Assembly (NCBI GenBank): GCA_029212745.1
Contig: JARGOL010000007.1
Coordinates: forward strand, 62,001 to 126,000
DNA: 64,000 bases
From: Alcanivoracaceae bacterium
GTDB lineage: Bacteria > Pseudomonadota > Gammaproteobacteria > Pseudomonadales > Alcanivoracaceae
Direction of reading: 5' to 3'
A program made the translations under genes and the position numbers. Under the pieces are notes generated by a model, which saw only the letters and a list, made by a program, of their open reading frames with translations, was not told the DNA's origin and did not search any database. Shown piece by piece: positions 8,981 through 17,534 of the stretch (positions within the stretch are counted from its first letter, which is position 1; each line of letters opens with the position of its first letter).

Positions 8981-8993
8981 TATCGGTCCAGCC

Positions 8994-9872
8994 TCAGGCA
9001 GCGCCTTCACCCAGCAGGGACAGGAACCGCGGGTCATCGCGCAGCGGCTCGAAGAAGGCTTCCTCCCGCGCCAGGTCGCGCAGGCTGTCCGCCGAGGCGA
9101 TGGCCATGGCCAGGTCGTCCAGCGCCTGCTCATGTTCACCAAGCCCCATGTGCGCACAGGCCCTCTGGTACAGTGCTTGTGAGTCTTCACTATCGGCGGC
9201 AAGTACTTCGTCGCACAGGTTCAGCGCCCAGCGGTGCTCACCCAGCTCCAGCACGGCATCGGCCTTCCAGCCCATGGCCTCATGGTCCTCCGGTCGCAAC
9301 TCCAGTATCTGGTCATAGATACCGATCTTGCCTTCCGGTGTCGTTTCCTTGCTCACCTTGAGCCACAGGCTGTGGATCTCGTTGGTGCGCTCGATCTCCT
9401 CCTGGTTGGCGGAAATGGTGCGCGACTTGCGCCGCAATTCCTTCTCCAGGTCCGCCAGGCGCTGCTCGTATTCGGCCGTCAGGCGGGACATCTCACGTTC
9501 CGCATAGACCCGGATATTGTCCTTCAGGTCGCGGATCGTGGACCAGCCCACCAGCGCCAGAATGGAGGCCGCACCGGCGATCAGGTAAAAGAAGTAGGTC
9601 ACCGTGTTGGTGGCATACCCCATGGCCTTGTCAGCCACTTCCAGTTCCCGGTCAATGACGATGCGTTGCATCTCGGTGCGGTACTCCATCATGTCGGAGC
9701 GGATACTGCGCAGCTCAGAGAGGATCCAGTTTTCGCGGAATGCACCCAACGAATCCACCCGGTTTTCGCCCGCCGGTTGCGATCCCGGTGTCGGCTTGCT
9801 TTCCCCTTCCGCCAGCACCGGCCCGGCCACACTCACCAGCAGGACAAAAAGGACCGTAAAAAACCGCTTCAT
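8994..9872 (-). CDS. Membrane-anchored coiled-coil/TPR protein
   Basis: 292 residues. Layout: signal peptide (MKRFFTVLFVLLVSVAGPVLA), a periplasmic stretch, one membrane segment (YFFYLIAGAASILALVGW), a charged coiled coil (REMSRLTAEYEQRLADLEKELRRKS), then C-terminal TPR-like helices (KADAVLELGEHRWALNLCDEVLA, ALYQRACAHMGLGEHEQALDDLA). TPRs usually bind partner proteins. Its start overlaps the stop of the upstream sodium symporter gene (ATGA), so the two are translationally coupled and may form a complex. No catalytic motif seen; function unknown. Confidence 0.8.
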   Translation of the reverse strand: MKRFFTVLFVLLVSVAGPVLAEGESKPTPGSQPAGENRVDSLGAFRENWILSELRSIRSDMMEYRTEMQRIVIDRELEVADKAMGYATNTVTYFFYLIAGAASILALVGWSTIRDLKDNIRVYAEREMSRLTAEYEQRLADLEKELRRKSRTISANQEEIERTNEIHSLWLKVSKETTPEGKIGIYDQILELRPEDHEAMGWKADAVLELGEHRWALNLCDEVLAADSEDSQALYQRACAHMGLGEHEQALDDLAMAIASADSLRDLAREEAFFEPLRDDPRFLSLLGEGAA

Positions 9873-11296
9873 TGACGCTCTCCCCGCACACCTTTCATGA
9901 CAAGCACATCCAGCCCCTTGCTGGCAGCGAACACCAGCCAGGCGGCAATCATTGCCGGCATGATCTCATAGATCGAGCCGGACAGACCCTGATCGCGCCA
10001 CAAATAAACGGTGGCGATGCCGGTCAGCACCATGAGGATGGCGGTCGGCTGGGACGGCCGCGCACCAAAGACATAGACCACCAGCAACGGACCGAAGGCA
10101 GCCGCCAGCACGGCCCAGGCCACAATCACCAGGTTGAACACACTCTTGTCGCCATACAGGGCGATGACCAGGGCCAGCACGATCACCAGCAACGTGCTCA
10201 TGCGCGTCAGCGTGTAGCTCTGGAACCGCTCGGATGGCAGGTCCCGGCTCAACGCCGCAGAGCAACTCAGCACCAGTGAATCAGCGGTGGAGATGGTGGC
10301 CGCAAACAGGCCCGCCAGCACCAGGCCGGCAGCCAGCGGATGCAGCAGGTCACGTGCCATGGTGGGCAATGCCAGTTCGGCATCGAAGCCGCTCTCCGGG
10401 ATCAACAAACGGGCCAGCAGGCCGGCCGCATTGGCGAGGAAATAGAAGGCAGTGAACCATAGGTAGTAGTACAGCCGCGCCCGGTTCAGGTTACGGACAT
10501 TATCCAGTGCCATGAAGCGCACCATGATGTGCGGCTGGCCGATCACGCCGAAGCCGGCGAACATCCAGCCCAGCACAAACAGGACCGGCCCGGACACACC
10601 GGAAAAGGCCAGGTCCGTCGGAAACCAGTTCATGTAGGTGTCGGATACCTGGTCAAGGCGCACAAGCGTCTCGCTGATACCGCCCTGCGAGGCGACTGCC
10701 GTCCAGACCATGACCGCCATGGCCACAATCATGACCACCGATTGCGCCGCATCTGTCCAGATGGAGGCGCGCAACCCGCCACTGAAACAGTAGAACAGCA
10801 CCATTACCGCACCCAGAATGGCGCCGCTGGTGTAATCCCATTCGAACAGCACATGCATGGCCTTGCTGCCGGCATTGAACTGCGCCGCCGCGTAGGTGCC
10901 CAGGAACAATACGGAAATCAGCGCCACCAGGCGGCGGAGCAGCGGGTACTGCTGCCCCCACCAAGTGGCCAGGATTTCCGGGAAGGTCAGCGCCTGATGG
11001 GACTCCACCGCCTCACGCAGACGCCGATGGACCATCTGCGAGGCCATGAAATCGCCGGCGATCCAGCCGATCATCAGCCAGATGGCCGACAACCCGGTGC
11101 TGTAGGTGTAACCGATCACACCGATAAACATGTAACCACTGTTGTTGGTCGCCACGGCGGACAGGCCCGCCAGGGCCGGCTTGACCGAGCGGCCGGCCAC
11201 CAGGTAGTCCTCACTCTGCTTCTGGCGTACCAGCACCGAGGAAAAACCGATCAACAGGAAAACAACGAGACAAAAGGCAAAACTGCCCAGCAACAT
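9869..11296 (-). CDS. Sodium:solute symporter (SSS/PutP family)
   Basis: 475 residues from ATG 11296, about 13 predicted membrane segments. SSS features: SEDYLVAGRSVKPALAGLS at the first loop, CFSGGLRASIWTDAAQSVVM, and AGLFAATISTADSLVLSCSAALSRD, which corresponds to the sodium-site helix. The substrate cannot be told from sequence; proline/pantothenate-type solutes and carboxylates are the family range. The in-frame upstream ATG at 11392 adds a basic leader covering the promoter region and is rejected. It is co-transcribed with the TPR protein (4-base overlap) and divergent from the ectoine regulator, so an osmolyte role is possible but unproven. Confidence 0.88.
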   Translation of the reverse strand: MLLGSFAFCLVVFLLIGFSSVLVRQKQSEDYLVAGRSVKPALAGLSAVATNNSGYMFIGVIGYTYSTGLSAIWLMIGWIAGDFMASQMVHRRLREAVESHQALTFPEILATWWGQQYPLLRRLVALISVLFLGTYAAAQFNAGSKAMHVLFEWDYTSGAILGAVMVLFYCFSGGLRASIWTDAAQSVVMIVAMAVMVWTAVASQGGISETLVRLDQVSDTYMNWFPTDLAFSGVSGPVLFVLGWMFAGFGVIGQPHIMVRFMALDNVRNLNRARLYYYLWFTAFYFLANAAGLLARLLIPESGFDAELALPTMARDLLHPLAAGLVLAGLFAATISTADSLVLSCSAALSRDLPSERFQSYTLTRMSTLLVIVLALVIALYGDKSVFNLVIVAWAVLAAAFGPLLVVYVFGARPSQPTAILMVLTGIATVYLWRDQGLSGSIYEIMPAMIAAWLVFAASKGLDVLVMKGVRGERQ

Positions 11297-11314
11297 GGCC
11301 TGGCTCCATTTATT

Positions 11315-11343
11315 TTGACATCTAAATGTTTTAACGCTAAAAT
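11315..11343 (+). promoter_or_regulatory. Near-consensus sigma-70 promoter for the MarR/ectoine unit
   Basis: TTGACA (11315-11320), 17-base spacer, TAAAAT (11338-11343), pointing at the MarR gene at 11471 and leaving a leader of about 120 bases. The spacer and -35 include ACATCTAAATGT, an imperfect palindrome that could be a MarR-type operator, so autoregulation is plausible. Confidence 0.75.
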
Positions 11344-11470
11344 ACTGTACCAGATTAGGGCGTAAATGACTGAATAACCGGCCGTTTTTCAACCGCCACC
11401 GCGTAGTCGCGAGACGGCGCCCGTCTGCTTCACCTGCACTTTACGATCAGTTGCTTAGAGTTGAAACGGC

Positions 11471-11992
11471 ATGGCAAGGCATGAAGACGTGCTTATCGCA
11501 TTACGGCGCATCATCCGCGCCACCGACATGTATTCCCGGCGCCTGAGCAAGCAGGCGGGACTGACGGCTCCGCAGCTGCTGATTCTGCAGGCCATCAGGA
11601 ACAACGGCGAAATGACCATGGGCGAGATCGCCAGTGAGGTGTCATTGAGCCAGGCTACCGTGACCACGATTCTCGACCGGCTCGAGAAACGGGAACTGAC
11701 CACGCGGCAGCGGGGTGACACCGACAAGCGTCGGGTGTACGCCAAGCTGACCAGGGAAGGAATGAACATCCTCGAGCGCGCACCGACGCCGCTGCAGGAG
11801 GAGTTCATGGAGCGATTCGAGCAACTCGCCGAGTGGGAGCAAACGCTGATTCTGAGTTCCCTCCAGCGCGTCGCCTCGATGATGGATGCGGAAACCATTG
11901 ATGCGTCCCCGGTGCTGGATGTCGGCGCGATAGACCGACACCAGCCAACAGTTGAACTGAATGCCCAGGGCAGCGCCAAGCAGCAAAAGTAA
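11471..11992 (+). CDS. MarR-family transcriptional regulator (EctR/CosR-like)
   Basis: 173 residues. Winged-helix MarR core: LTAPQLLILQAIRNNGEMTMGEIASEV, recognition helix SLSQATVTTILDRLEKRELTT, wing RQRGDTDKRRVYAKLT. A Gln/Ser-rich tail follows. It lies directly upstream of ectA in the same direction. MarR regulators in this position (EctR1 in methylotrophs, CosR in vibrios) repress ectoine synthesis at low salt; the assignment here rests on position and family. Confidence 0.88.
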   Translation: MARHEDVLIALRRIIRATDMYSRRLSKQAGLTAPQLLILQAIRNNGEMTMGEIASEVSLSQATVTTILDRLEKRELTTRQRGDTDKRRVYAKLTREGMNILERAPTPLQEEFMERFEQLAEWEQTLILSSLQRVASMMDAETIDASPVLDVGAIDRHQPTVELNAQGSAKQQK

Positions 11993-12048
11993 TGCCGCGC
12001 CAGCCTTTTCGGCAGACGAACCACGACATACTGAAAGAGACCAGGACC

Positions 12049-12612
12049 ATGTTTACCGAAACCATTGAAGAGCCGGACAAGAAACCCGGCAAACTGGAGG
12101 ACTACGTCTTTCGCAAGCCCGACGCCTCTGACGGCGCCAACGTGCACGAGCTGGTCGCGCGCAGCAAGCCGCTGCTGCCCAACTCCACCTACTGCAACCT
12201 TTTGCAATGCACGCACTTCGCAGACACCTGCGTGGTGGCCGAAACGGACGACGGCAAACTGGCCGGCTGGACATCTGCCTACATTCTGCCCAAGCAGCCG
12301 AACGTGCTGTTCGTCTGGCAGATCGCCGTCGACGAGAGCGCCCGCGGCAAGGGCCTGGCGCGCAAAATGCTTGCCGAGTTGCTCAATCGTGACGCGTGCG
12401 AGGACGTGCAGTTCATTGAAACGACAGTCACACCCGAGAACGATGCGGCCTGGAAAATGTTCAGTCGCTTCGCCTATCGCCGACGCTGGAAGACGGAGCA
12501 GTTCATCCTGTTTGATGGGCGCATCCACTTCTCCGGCGAACACACTGATGAGCACCTGCTGCGAATCGGCCCGTTCAACCGCGACCAGGTGGACGAGGTG
12601 CTGGACAGCTAG
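12049..12612 (+). CDS. ectA: L-2,4-diaminobutyrate acetyltransferase EctA
   Basis: GNAT-fold enzyme, 187 residues, second step of ectoine synthesis: acetyl-CoA plus diaminobutyrate to N-gamma-acetyl-diaminobutyrate. Typical EctA sequence: FRKPDASDGANVHELVA, NSTYCNLLQCTHFADTCVVAE, acetyl-CoA loop VDESARGKGLARKML, and ETTVTPENDAAWKMF. Start ATG 12049; the frame opens at 11992, but the conserved region and the GAAAGAGACC upstream favour 12049. The partner gene ectB (diaminobutyrate transaminase), normally next, is missing. Confidence 0.95.
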   Translation: MFTETIEEPDKKPGKLEDYVFRKPDASDGANVHELVARSKPLLPNSTYCNLLQCTHFADTCVVAETDDGKLAGWTSAYILPKQPNVLFVWQIAVDESARGKGLARKMLAELLNRDACEDVQFIETTVTPENDAAWKMFSRFAYRRRWKTEQFILFDGRIHFSGEHTDEHLLRIGPFNRDQVDEVLDS

Positions 12613-12789
12613 GATTCAAGCCGGCGGCGCATCACTCGACAAAAGAGGAAAGGTAACTGCATTGGCAGAAATACGGATAAGTCGATTTTTACTGCTCTCA
12701 TCCATTTTCATGGGTGCCATCTCACCGGGACTTTCCCGCGATGGCGCCATTCTCCTTCACCTGCCAGATAACGAGGAAGCAACAGACCG
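12613..12789 (+). other. ectA-ectC gap where ectB would be expected
   Basis: Only 177 bases separate ectA from ectC, against roughly 1,260 for an intact ectB. I found no stretch resembling EctB ends or its PLP motif. A 43-codon frame opens at TTG 12662 behind a good ribosome-binding site (GAGGAAAGG, 9 bases) and ends at 12793, overlapping the ectC ATG (ATGA). It encodes a short, partly hydrophobic peptide beginning LAEIRISRFLLLSSIF. It may be a coupling leader for ectC, a deletion scar using the old ectB ribosome-binding site, or chance. Confidence 0.6.
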
Positions 12790-13194
12790 ATGATAGTACG
12801 TACCCTGGAAGAAGCCCGTAATTCCGAACGCCGGGTAACGGCAGAAAACGGAAACTGGGAGTCTGTGCGTTTGAGCCTGAAAGATGATGGCATGGGATTT
12901 TCATTCCATATCACCACGATCTTCGCAGGCACGGAGACCCACATCTGGTACCAGAACCATTTGGAGACCGTGTATTGCATCTCCGGTGAAGGTGAAGTGG
13001 AGACCGTTGCCGATGGCAAGGTCCACCCGATCAAGCCTGGCACCGTGTACATTCTCGACAAGAATGACGAGCACTATCTGCGTGCCAAGACGGACATGCA
13101 GCTGGCCTGCGCATTCAACCCTGCCCTGCATGGCAAGGAAGTGCACGATGAGAACGGCGTCTATGCGCTTGATGCGGATCCGGTTAGCGACTGA
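12790..13194 (+). CDS. ectC: L-ectoine synthase EctC
   Basis: Cupin-fold enzyme of 134 residues that cyclises N-gamma-acetyl-diaminobutyrate to ectoine, a marine osmolyte. Strong family match: [87 protein letters not shown]. Followed by a strong terminator at 13223. Function in ectoine synthesis needs a diaminobutyrate source, and the usual ectB is not beside it. Confidence 0.96.
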   Translation: MIVRTLEEARNSERRVTAENGNWESVRLSLKDDGMGFSFHITTIFAGTETHIWYQNHLETVYCISGEGEVETVADGKVHPIKPGTVYILDKNDEHYLRAKTDMQLACAFNPALHGKEVHDENGVYALDADPVSD

Positions 13195-13222
13195 TACAGT
13201 GGCTCACTGAAGACCGCGTGAG

Positions 13223-13248
13223 AAAAAGGCCGCTATTGCGGCCTTTTT
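13223..13248. terminator. Intrinsic terminator after ectC
   Basis: AAAAAGGCCGC-TATT-GCGGCCTTTTT: 11-bp perfect stem, 4-base loop, T-run included. It ends the ectoine transcript. Confidence 0.92.
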
Positions 13249-13481
13249 CCGTTACAGCAGGCCCCGGTAACAGACAGGGCGCCCCATACAGCTGCCGTGC
13301 AAATGCGGTCCGGCGTCTGGCACGAATAGCGTTTGTCTCCATGACAGACACGGTGTCCGTGGTTAGGGTAGACAACATAGGCGCCGCGGCAGCGCTAGGC
13401 GTTATAATGGACCGTCAGGTACCGACGCCACCGTGGGGCCAATCGTGGATGGCCGCCACATGAACAGGCAGGAAATGGACT

Positions 13482-14498
13482 ATGTTTAAACGACTCGCCA
13501 AGGTCAGCCTTGCCGGCCTGCTGTTTTGCGTGGCGGCATTGCTGGTCGCCCTGCACACCCATCCCGGCCTGGGGCGCTGGCAGTCCTATCTGGCTGGCGA
13601 CAGCGACAGGACGCCGCGAGAAAATGCCCTGCGCATCAACTGGCTGGGCACGGCCACGGTACATATCACTGACGGCAAGACCCACCTGCTGACCGACGGC
13701 TTTTTCAGCCGGCCATCCGTTTTCGCGCTGGCCACCGGCCCAGTGGCGCCGGACGCCGAACGCATAGATGAGGCACTGGCAGATTATGGCATCGAGCATG
13801 TTGATGCCGTCCTGGTGCTGCACTCCCACTATGACCATGCCATGGACGCCCCACTGGTGGCCCGTCGCACCGGCGCCATCCTGACCGGCTCGGCATCCAC
13901 AGCCAATGTTGGCCGCGGCATGGGCCTGGCCGAGCAGGCCATCGATACCGTGATTGATGGGGATACACGCACCTATGGCGATTTCAGGGTCACCTTTATC
14001 GCCTCTGACCATGTGCCGCAGAATGCGCTGGTGGACCGGGCTACCGGAATGAATGAGACCATCGATGCACCGCTTGAGCCGCCGGCATGGATAAACGCCT
14101 GGAAGGAAGGGGTTTCCTGGTCCGTACTGGTTGAGCACCCCAACGGCAACGTGCTGATCCAGGGCAGCGCCGGCTACCGCGATGGCCAGCTGGACGGTCG
14201 CCAGGCCGACCTCGCCCTGGTCTCAAGCACGGGGCTGTTCCGGCAGAGTGATGCGTTCCAGCGGGGATACGTGAAAAATACAGTGACGGCCAGTGGCGCC
14301 TCACTGGTGGTGCCGATCCACTGGGATGACTTCTTCGTTGCCTTGCGTCCGGCCGGTGAAACACCACCACTGCCCTGGATCATCGAGCACCTCAACGGCT
14401 CTTTCTCTGCCCTGGTCGACCCGATGGCAGAAACCAACAGCCGCTTCATGGTCGTCCGCCCCGGGGAGCCTTTCTGGTTCAGCAGCAGCCGTCCGTGA
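13482..14498 (+). CDS. Metallo-beta-lactamase-fold hydrolase, membrane-anchored or exported
   Basis: 338 residues. An amino-terminal hydrophobic helix (LAGLLFCVAALLVAL) is a signal anchor. The MBL motif HSHYDHAMD (HxHxDH) binds two metals, with further ligands at ASDH and in VVPIHWDDF. The broader family (COG2220, UlaG/NAPE-PLD-like) includes phospholipases and lactonases; substrate unknown. It is preceded by a TATAAT at 13403-13408 without a convincing -35. Convergent with dusC, with only 3 bases between stops. Confidence 0.82.
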   Translation: MFKRLAKVSLAGLLFCVAALLVALHTHPGLGRWQSYLAGDSDRTPRENALRINWLGTATVHITDGKTHLLTDGFFSRPSVFALATGPVAPDAERIDEALADYGIEHVDAVLVLHSHYDHAMDAPLVARRTGAILTGSASTANVGRGMGLAEQAIDTVIDGDTRTYGDFRVTFIASDHVPQNALVDRATGMNETIDAPLEPPAWINAWKEGVSWSVLVEHPNGNVLIQGSAGYRDGQLDGRQADLALVSSTGLFRQSDAFQRGYVKNTVTASGASLVVPIHWDDFFVALRPAGETPPLPWIIEHLNGSFSALVDPMAETNSRFMVVRPGEPFWFSSSRP

Positions 14499-14501
14499 CG
14501 G

Positions 14502-15443
14502 TCATGCCGCCTGGCCGCCTGACACACCCATGCGGCCAATGATGTCGTCCAGGGACTGCATGCGCCGGATGTCCTGGTACAGCAACTCCGCCTGCGGCCA
14601 GCGCCGGCGCAGGTAATTGCTCCACTGTTTGAGCCGCCCGGTGGTCTGCCGTTCGCTGCCTGAGGCTCGAATCTCTTCGGCAAAACCATGCAGCACGTCC
14701 AGCACCGCCGGCCATGCCGGCTGCCTGTCCGTCCCCAGCCTGAGGGCCAGGAACGGGTCTGCCACCGCGCCGCGGCCGATCATGAGATCATCACAACCGC
14801 TCTCCGCCAGACAGCGGCGGGCATCCGCCGGCGTCCATACCTCACCATTGGCAATCACAGGAATGGCCAGCGCCTCGCGCACCTCGCCGATGCGATCCCA
14901 GTAGGCCGGTGGCGTATAACCCTGCACCTTGGTGCGCCCATGCACCGTCAGCCAGGCTGCGCCGGCCTCCTCAACAGCAAGCGCATTGTCCCGGGCAAGA
15001 CCATGATCATCATTGCCCAGACGCATCTTCACCGACACCGGGATCGTCGCTGGCACCGCTGCACGTACCGCTGCCACCACGCGCCCGACAAGCGCCGGCT
15101 CGTCCAGCAGGACAGCGCCGCCACGATGGCGGTTAACCGTTTTCGCCGGGCAACCGAAGTTGAGATCGATGGCCGGTGCGCCCAGCGCCGCGGCACGGGC
15201 GGCATTGTCCGCCATGCAGGCAGGATCGGAACCAAGCAACTGCACATGCACCGGCGTACCGCTGCGCGTTCGTGCGCCGGTGCGTAATTCCGGGCACCAG
15301 CGGTAGAACACCCGCGGCGGCAGCAATGAGCCACTGACACGCACGAACTCGGTCACACACCAGTCGTATCCGCCGATGTCTGTCAGGGCCTGGCGCACCC
15401 AGAAATCCGCCAGGCCCTCCATGGGAGCAAGAACAATTTTCAT
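14502..15443 (-). CDS. dusC: tRNA-dihydrouridine(16) synthase DusC
   Basis: FMN enzyme reducing uridine 16 of tRNA D-loops; 313 residues. The TIM-barrel motif LAPMEGLADFWVRQALT, catalytic Cys in NFGCPAKTVNRHRGGAVLLD, and VHGRTKVQGYTPPAYWD are all present. The opening MEGLAD and the GYDWCVTEFVRVS segment are characteristic of DusC rather than DusA or DusB. Monocistronic, divergent from the thioesterase gene. Confidence 0.93.
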   Translation of the reverse strand: MKIVLAPMEGLADFWVRQALTDIGGYDWCVTEFVRVSGSLLPPRVFYRWCPELRTGARTRSGTPVHVQLLGSDPACMADNAARAAALGAPAIDLNFGCPAKTVNRHRGGAVLLDEPALVGRVVAAVRAAVPATIPVSVKMRLGNDDHGLARDNALAVEEAGAAWLTVHGRTKVQGYTPPAYWDRIGEVREALAIPVIANGEVWTPADARRCLAESGCDDLMIGRGAVADPFLALRLGTDRQPAWPAVLDVLHGFAEEIRASGSERQTTGRLKQWSNYLRRRWPQAELLYQDIRRMQSLDDIIGRMGVSGGQAA

Positions 15444-15529
15444 GCGCGCATTGTAGTGATTCCAACGGCCCGTGACAGACCGGCAGTCAGGAAGGTGACG
15501 ACCACCAGTCGCGGCGATACACTGGCGCC

Positions 15530-15949
15530 ATGCTGACGCACACCATTCGCCCCCGCTTCTGTGACACCGATGCCCTGGGCCACATCAACAACACGGTGAT
15601 CCCGGTCTGGTTTCTCGAGGCCAGGGAGCCGGTGCTGCGAATGTTTGCGCCGGACGCAGACCTGCAGCGCGGCGGCATCGCCGTGGTGCGCGTTGAACTG
15701 GATTATCTGGCCGAGACCCGGTTTGGCGAAGATGTGTCCATTCACACGGTGGTCAGCCACATCGGCAACAGTTCATTCCGTCTCGCCCAGGAAGTGCACC
15801 AGGGCGGTACGGTGACGGCACGTGGGTTGACGACACTGGTGAATTTCGACGCCCGGAGCCGGCGCGCCGCGCCAATCCCGGATGACGCCAGGGCGGCATT
15901 GCAGGCGCACTGGCACGCGGCCTCCAACGAGGGGACACCGCAGGAATAA
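15530..15949 (+). CDS. Acyl-CoA thioesterase, hot-dog fold (4HBT)
   Basis: 139 residues of the YbgC/FadM-like 4-hydroxybenzoyl-CoA thioesterase family, hydrolysing acyl-CoA. The catalytic Asp region RFCDTDALGHINNTVIPVWFLEARE matches the family motif (DxDxxGHxNN). Substrate chain length cannot be assigned. A short single-gene unit. Confidence 0.85.
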   Translation: MLTHTIRPRFCDTDALGHINNTVIPVWFLEAREPVLRMFAPDADLQRGGIAVVRVELDYLAETRFGEDVSIHTVVSHIGNSSFRLAQEVHQGGTVTARGLTTLVNFDARSRRAAPIPDDARAALQAHWHAASNEGTPQE

Positions 15950-16296
15950 GGCCCCGCCGGCACGACGTAAACGCCACGCTATAGCTCAGGAGGTCGCAAT
16001 CTCCTGTACGGAGTGACCGACGAGGGAGAAACACTATAGTGCCCCGTGGCCCGGGGTGGAATAGTGATTTTATGCCGTTTTGGAATGGATACGGCAGCCT
16101 TGGCCAAGCTGCCTAAAACCTCCGGAAAATCAGTGAGATACAAGGACAACATGCGGCACTGCAAAGTGCTGCCGGGTATGTAAGCACTCACTGCTACGGC
16201 GCGTGCGGAAGCCCTCGGCATTGCCCGTCACAGCAAGTACAATGCGCCCACACAGCGCGCCGGCCTCCGGCGCCCAGCGATGGAGAACCCTGGCCC
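15950..16296 (+). other. 347-base gene-free region with several hairpins
   Basis: No convincing ORF. Structures seen in order: CAGGAG-GTCGCAAT-CTCCTG (near 15987-16006), the palindrome CACTATAGTG (near 16032-16041), CCCCG-TGGCC-CGGGG (near 16042-16056), the palindrome CTTGGCCAAG inside GGCAG...CTGCC (near 16093-16113), and GCACT-GCAA-AGTGC with a GNRA loop (16156-16169). This density suggests a small RNA or a long structured leader of xseB-ispA. TACAAT at 16238 could be a -10 for xseB but has no good -35. No riboswitch class was recognised. Confidence 0.5.
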
Positions 16297-16542
16297 ATGG
16301 CACGCAAAGCGGCACCCCTGAACCTTGAGAAGTCCCTGGACTCCCTGGAGTCCCTGGTGGAACAGATGGAATCCGGGGACCTGTCCCTGGAGGACGCGCT
16401 TAAGGCGTTTGAACAGGGCATCAAACTGACCCGGGAGTGCCAACAGGCCCTCAAGGCGGCTGAACAGAAAGTGCGCATCCTCATGGAGGCAGACGAATCC
16501 GCCGAACCGGAACCGTTCGAGCCGGACGCCGAAAATGACTGA
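16297..16542 (+). CDS. xseB: Exodeoxyribonuclease VII small subunit
   Basis: 81 residues; partners with XseA to degrade single-stranded DNA. Family signature: [50 protein letters not shown] (here [11 protein letters not shown] and onward). Acidic C-terminal tail. Overlaps ispA by 8 bases. The order xseB-ispA-dxs is the common gammaproteobacterial arrangement. Confidence 0.95.
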   Translation: MARKAAPLNLEKSLDSLESLVEQMESGDLSLEDALKAFEQGIKLTRECQQALKAAEQKVRILMEADESAEPEPFEPDAEND

Positions 16543-17434
16543 AACGCCTGCCCCGACGGCATTCATGCAGTCCTGCCGACAGCGCGTCGATGACCAGTTG
16601 CTGGCGTGTCTGCCAGGTGATGGAGAGGCCGGGGCGCCCCGCCTGAGCGAGGCCATGCGCTACGCCGTGACCGCCGGTGGCAAACGGATCCGCCCGATCC
16701 TCCTGTATGGCGCCTGTGACCTGTGCGGTGGCGCCCTGGAGCAGGCCGATGCGGCCGCCGCCGCCATCGAGCTGCTGCACACGTATTCACTGGTCCACGA
16801 TGATCTGCCGGCCATGGACGACGACGACCTGCGCCGGGGCCAGCCCACCTGTCACCGCGCCTACGACGAGGCCACGGCCATCCTCGCCGGCGACACCCTG
16901 CACACGCTGGCCTTCGAGGTGCTTGCACGACAGGGCAAGTACAGCGACGGGCAGCGGGTCACGCTGATCAGCACCCTGTGCCAGGCGGCCGGCGCCGCCG
17001 GCATGGCTGCTGGCCAGATGCAGGACATGCAGGGCAATGGCCAGTTGCTGACCCTGCCGGCACTGGAGCGCATGCATCACCTGAAAACAGGCCGCCTGAT
17101 TACTGCCGCCCTGCACATGGGTGCCATTGCCGCAGACTGCCGCGACGAGGCACTGATTGACGCCCTGATCCGCTACGGCGATGCCATTGGGCTTGCGTTC
17201 CAGATCCAGGACGACATCCTCGACGTCACCGCCGAAACGTCGTCGCTGGGCAAGCCACAGGGCTCTGACCTCAAGCACGGCAAGAGCACCTTTCCCGGGC
17301 TGATCGGCCTGGAAGACAGCATCAGCCGGGCAAAGCAGCTCTGTGACAACGCCTGCGAGGCGCTCGAACCCTGGTCCGGGGCCGCTGCCACCCTTCAGGC
17401 CATGGCCCGCTACATCATCGACCGACCCTATTGA
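16535..17434 (+). CDS. ispA: Farnesyl diphosphate synthase
   Basis: 299 residues; condenses IPP with DMAPP and GPP to farnesyl-PP for quinones, undecaprenyl and hopanoids. The two Asp-rich motifs are intact: [22 protein letters not shown] (first, DDxxxxD) and [13 protein letters not shown] (second, DDxxD), with GGKRIRP near the start. Short-chain class by size and by first-motif spacing. Translation is likely coupled to xseB. Confidence 0.95.
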   Translation: MTETPAPTAFMQSCRQRVDDQLLACLPGDGEAGAPRLSEAMRYAVTAGGKRIRPILLYGACDLCGGALEQADAAAAAIELLHTYSLVHDDLPAMDDDDLRRGQPTCHRAYDEATAILAGDTLHTLAFEVLARQGKYSDGQRVTLISTLCQAAGAAGMAAGQMQDMQGNGQLLTLPALERMHHLKTGRLITAALHMGAIAADCRDEALIDALIRYGDAIGLAFQIQDDILDVTAETSSLGKPQGSDLKHGKSTFPGLIGLEDSISRAKQLCDNACEALEPWSGAAATLQAMARYIIDRPY

Positions 17435-17474
17435 ACACTGCGCCACGCACGCCCGCGATGCCCGGCGGCAGGTA

Positions 17475-17503
17475 CTGAACCTTCACCGCCCGGGCTGTAT
17501 ACT
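17475..17503 (+). promoter_or_regulatory. Candidate promoter for dxs
   Basis: CTGAAC (17475-17480), 17-base spacer, TATACT (17498-17503), leaving a leader of about 25 bases before the dxs ATG. The -10 is good and the -35 weak, so dxs may be transcribed separately as well as from xseB-ispA. Confidence 0.45.
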
Positions 17504-17534
17504 GGCGCCCTCTCAAGCAGGCAGACTCAGGCAC

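Noticed and set aside
8847-8993. Zur box upstream of folE2 (and in 3553-3627 upstream of yidD)
   Set aside because: No convincing GTTATA-type palindrome seen in either place. The zinc hypothesis rests on gene content; the thrS promoter lies outside the window.
13381-13481. TATAAT at 13403-13408 as a firm promoter for the MBL-fold gene
   Set aside because: A perfect -10, but no -35-like hexamer at 15-19 bases and no extended -10; left unassigned.
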